From Candidatus Aminicenantota bacterium (lineage in GTDB: Bacteria; Acidobacteriota; Aminicenantia; Aminicenantales; Aminicenantaceae): a DNA stretch of 6,599 nt. Positions 5,465 through 6,599 of this stretch are shown here, piece by piece. The notes beneath the pieces were generated by a model, which saw nothing but the letters and a program-made list of their open reading frames with translations, searched no databases and was not told the origin of the DNA. A program made the translations under genes and the position numbers. The DNA lies in the NCBI GenBank assembly GCA_030673995.1, contig DAOUYU010000097.1, positions 1 to 6,599 of the forward strand, given 5' to 3'. Numbering within the stretch: the first letter of the stretch is position 1; each line of letters starts with the position of its first letter.

Positions 5465-6294
5465 AAAAAATATTCTTTCTTTTTTGCATTCTCTTTTTTA
5501 TTTTCAGTTCTGTTGAGGGAATTGAAAAGGAAAACATTGATAAATCTACTATCAAAAACTCTGGCTTGCACCTCTTCCGTGCAGTCCAACCACATTGCTA
5601 TTTTGACAGTGTTGGCCAGAACAGCGCTATTTTGGGTACAGAGGATGGAAGTGCGGAGATCTGGATCTACCCTTATAAGGTTCTTCATGATTTTAAGCTT
5701 CACTTTTTGATTGAAGAAACGGGTGCACTTGTCGAAGGTGGAGAGGTGGCCAGCAGGATAGATGTTTATCCCCATCAGACTGTCATCCGCTATATCCATT
5801 CTTCTTTTACCGTTGAGGAAATTTTCTTTTCTCCTTTAAGAGAATCAGGAGCCGTGATCCTACTCTCAGTCGAGACCATAAAGCCTATCTCTGTAATTGC
5901 AAGCTTTACTCCTGATCTGAAGCCTATGTGGCCTGCAAGCCTGGGGGGACAGTACAGCTACTGGGATGCCGGGAAAAGATATTTTGTTATTTCCGAGGGA
6001 ACAAGGAAAAATGTTGCCCTCGTGGGAAGTCCAGCAGGAGAACGGTTTTCTTCAGGTCCGGCACACGCTCTCCCCGAGGGTGATATGAAGGTAAAGATTC
6101 ATGTGGACCCTGAAGACTCTAAGCGGATATTTTTCCCTATTTTTGTCTCTGCAAGCCATGATGGAAGGAAGCAGGCCGAAAAGACCTACTCTCGTTTGAG
6201 GAAAAATTTTAAAGAGCTTTATCTGGAGAAGTTTCAACATTTCGAAAAATTGGAGAAGGAGCAGCTCTCTGTATCAACTCCGGAGGAAGCCTAG
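5461..6294 (+). CDS. Secreted debranching-type glycoside hydrolase, N-terminal part ending at an in-frame amber codon
   Basis: The start has an excellent GGGAGG site (5448-5453) 7 bases upstream inside galK. The first 21 or so residues form a signal peptide (lysines at 2-3, then a Phe/Leu/Ile-rich core), so the product is exported. Residues 30-270 look like the N-terminal beta-rich domain of bacterial amylo-alpha-1,6-glucosidase/glycogen-debranching-like proteins, for example ILGTEDGSAEIWIYPYKVL near 58-76. Frame 1 then meets TAG at 6292-6294, giving 277 residues, which would lack the whole catalytic barrel. The family sequence resumes immediately after the TAG in the same frame, so this is best read as the first part of one longer gene. 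Its coupling to galK suggests that extracellular or periplasmic glycan breakdown feeds the sugar kinase. The true substrate is unknown. Confidence 0.8.
   Translation: MKKIFFLFCILFFIFSSVEGIEKENIDKSTIKNSGLHLFRAVQPHCYFDSVGQNSAILGTEDGSAEIWIYPYKVLHDFKLHFLIEETGALVEGGEVASRIDVYPHQTVIRYIHSSFTVEEIFFSPLRESGAVILLSVETIKPISVIASFTPDLKPMWPASLGGQYSYWDAGKRYFVISEGTRKNVALVGSPAGERFSSGPAHALPEGDMKVKIHVDPEDSKRIFFPIFVSASHDGRKQAEKTYSRLRKNFKELYLEKFQHFEKLEKEQLSVSTPEEA
6292..6294 (+). other. In-frame TAG interrupting the hydrolase gene
   Basis: The reading frame runs ...CCG GAG GAA GCC TAG AAT CGA GCT TTT CAG TGG... (cut here for brevity). In relatives as I recall them, a leucine often precedes the NRAF.WAK segment, and TTG to TAG is a single substitution. 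TAG is used as a normal stop at 2329-2331 in this window, so wholesale reassignment of TAG is unlikely. Confidence 0.75.
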
Positions 6295-6599
6295 AATCGA
6301 GCTTTTCAGTGGGCCAAAGTGGCAGTGGATAAGGCTTTTGTATGTAATCCGCAACTGGGCAGCGGGCTGGTTGCTGGTTACGGACTTTCAGGAAGAAGTG
6401 AAAGGCCCGGTTTTGCCTGGTTTTTTGGAGGCGATACTTTTTTCAACTCCTGGGCTCTGACGAGTTTTGGCTCATTCGATGTGGTGCGTCAGGGCCTGGC
6501 CTTTATAAGGAAGCATCAGCGTCAGGATGGAAAAATCATGCATGAGCTTTCCCAGGGAGCAGCCTTTATCCCCTGGTTTGAAAAATATCCTTATGGATA
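6295..6599 (+). pseudogene. Continuation of the debranching-type hydrolase: start of the (alpha/alpha)6 catalytic domain, cut by the window end
   Basis: In the same frame as the gene that starts at 5461, about 101 codons stay open to the window edge. They read NRAFQWAKVAVDKAF, then GSGLVAGYGLSGRSERPGF, AWFFGGDTFF (others in the family often have WFFGRD), KIMHELSQGAAFIPWF and EKYPYG. These are typical of the barrel domain of amylo-alpha-1,6-glucosidase-like (COG3408-type) proteins. No credible independent start exists here: the nearest GTGs (6319, 6325) lack Shine-Dalgarno sites and lie within conserved helix sequence. The codons look functional, so the TAG is either recent, a sequencing error, or read through. 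The catalytic acids would lie beyond the window. Confidence 0.75.

Noticed and set aside
5437..5799. Minus-strand 120-residue open frame over the galK/hydrolase junction
   Set aside because: It is antisense to the signal peptide region and the ATGA overlap, with Phe/Lys-rich composition that merely mirrors the sense strand.
6292..6294. General reassignment of TAG as a sense codon in this organism
   Set aside because: TAG ends the membrane protein gene at 2329-2331, immediately before a convergent gene, and read-on there gives only antisense pepD sequence.

Overview
The window looks like chromosomal DNA of a Gram-negative-type bacterium. Supporting signs are Shine-Dalgarno sites of the AGGAGG type, a bacterial M20C dipeptidase, a GHMP galactokinase, and a protein with an N-terminal signal peptide. 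The sequence is moderately AT-rich with long A/T runs between genes. No rRNA, tRNA or clear phylogenetic marker is present. The secreted debranching-type glycoside hydrolase resembles proteins I associate with Acidobacteriota/Aminicenantes-like lineages, but that is a weak inference.

Layout. 1-444 has no convincing gene. It holds a GNRA-capped hairpin (25-50), a solitary repeat end (59-69) and repeat copy 1 (73-430), which contains a second, nested palindromic repeat (165-275). 445-1281 is a short-chain dehydrogenase with a C-terminal hydrophobic segment and a basic tail. 1282-1537 is repeat copy 2. 1549-2331 is a polytopic membrane protein of unknown function with intramembrane His/Asp/Glu residues. 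It converges on the minus-strand dipeptidase pepD (2335-3789), leaving 3 bases between the stop codons. 3790-3926 is an AT-rich leader with two perfect palindromes. 3927-4181 is repeat copy 3. 4182-4288 carries a good promoter placed so close to galK that the mRNA should be almost leaderless. galK (4289-5464) overlaps by ATGA a secreted debranching-type glycoside hydrolase (5461 to the window edge). That hydrolase is interrupted by one in-frame amber codon at 6292-6294, and recognisable family sequence continues in the same frame after it.

The most distinctive feature is the repeat family. Three copies lie in the same orientation, each just upstream of a plus-strand gene. They share 13-bp imperfect terminal inverted repeats (CCTGGATTATTCA / TGAATAATTCAGG), a nearly invariant left core with several hairpins, and a subterminal stem whose two arms change together between copies. 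That stem encloses an interior of about 91-94 bases whose length is kept while its sequence diverges. No transposase is present, so they look like MITE-type non-autonomous elements with a preserved nucleic-acid fold. The galK and hydrolase pair suggests scavenging and activation of sugars from glycans. The dehydrogenase and membrane protein could be lipid-related, but this is a hypothesis only.
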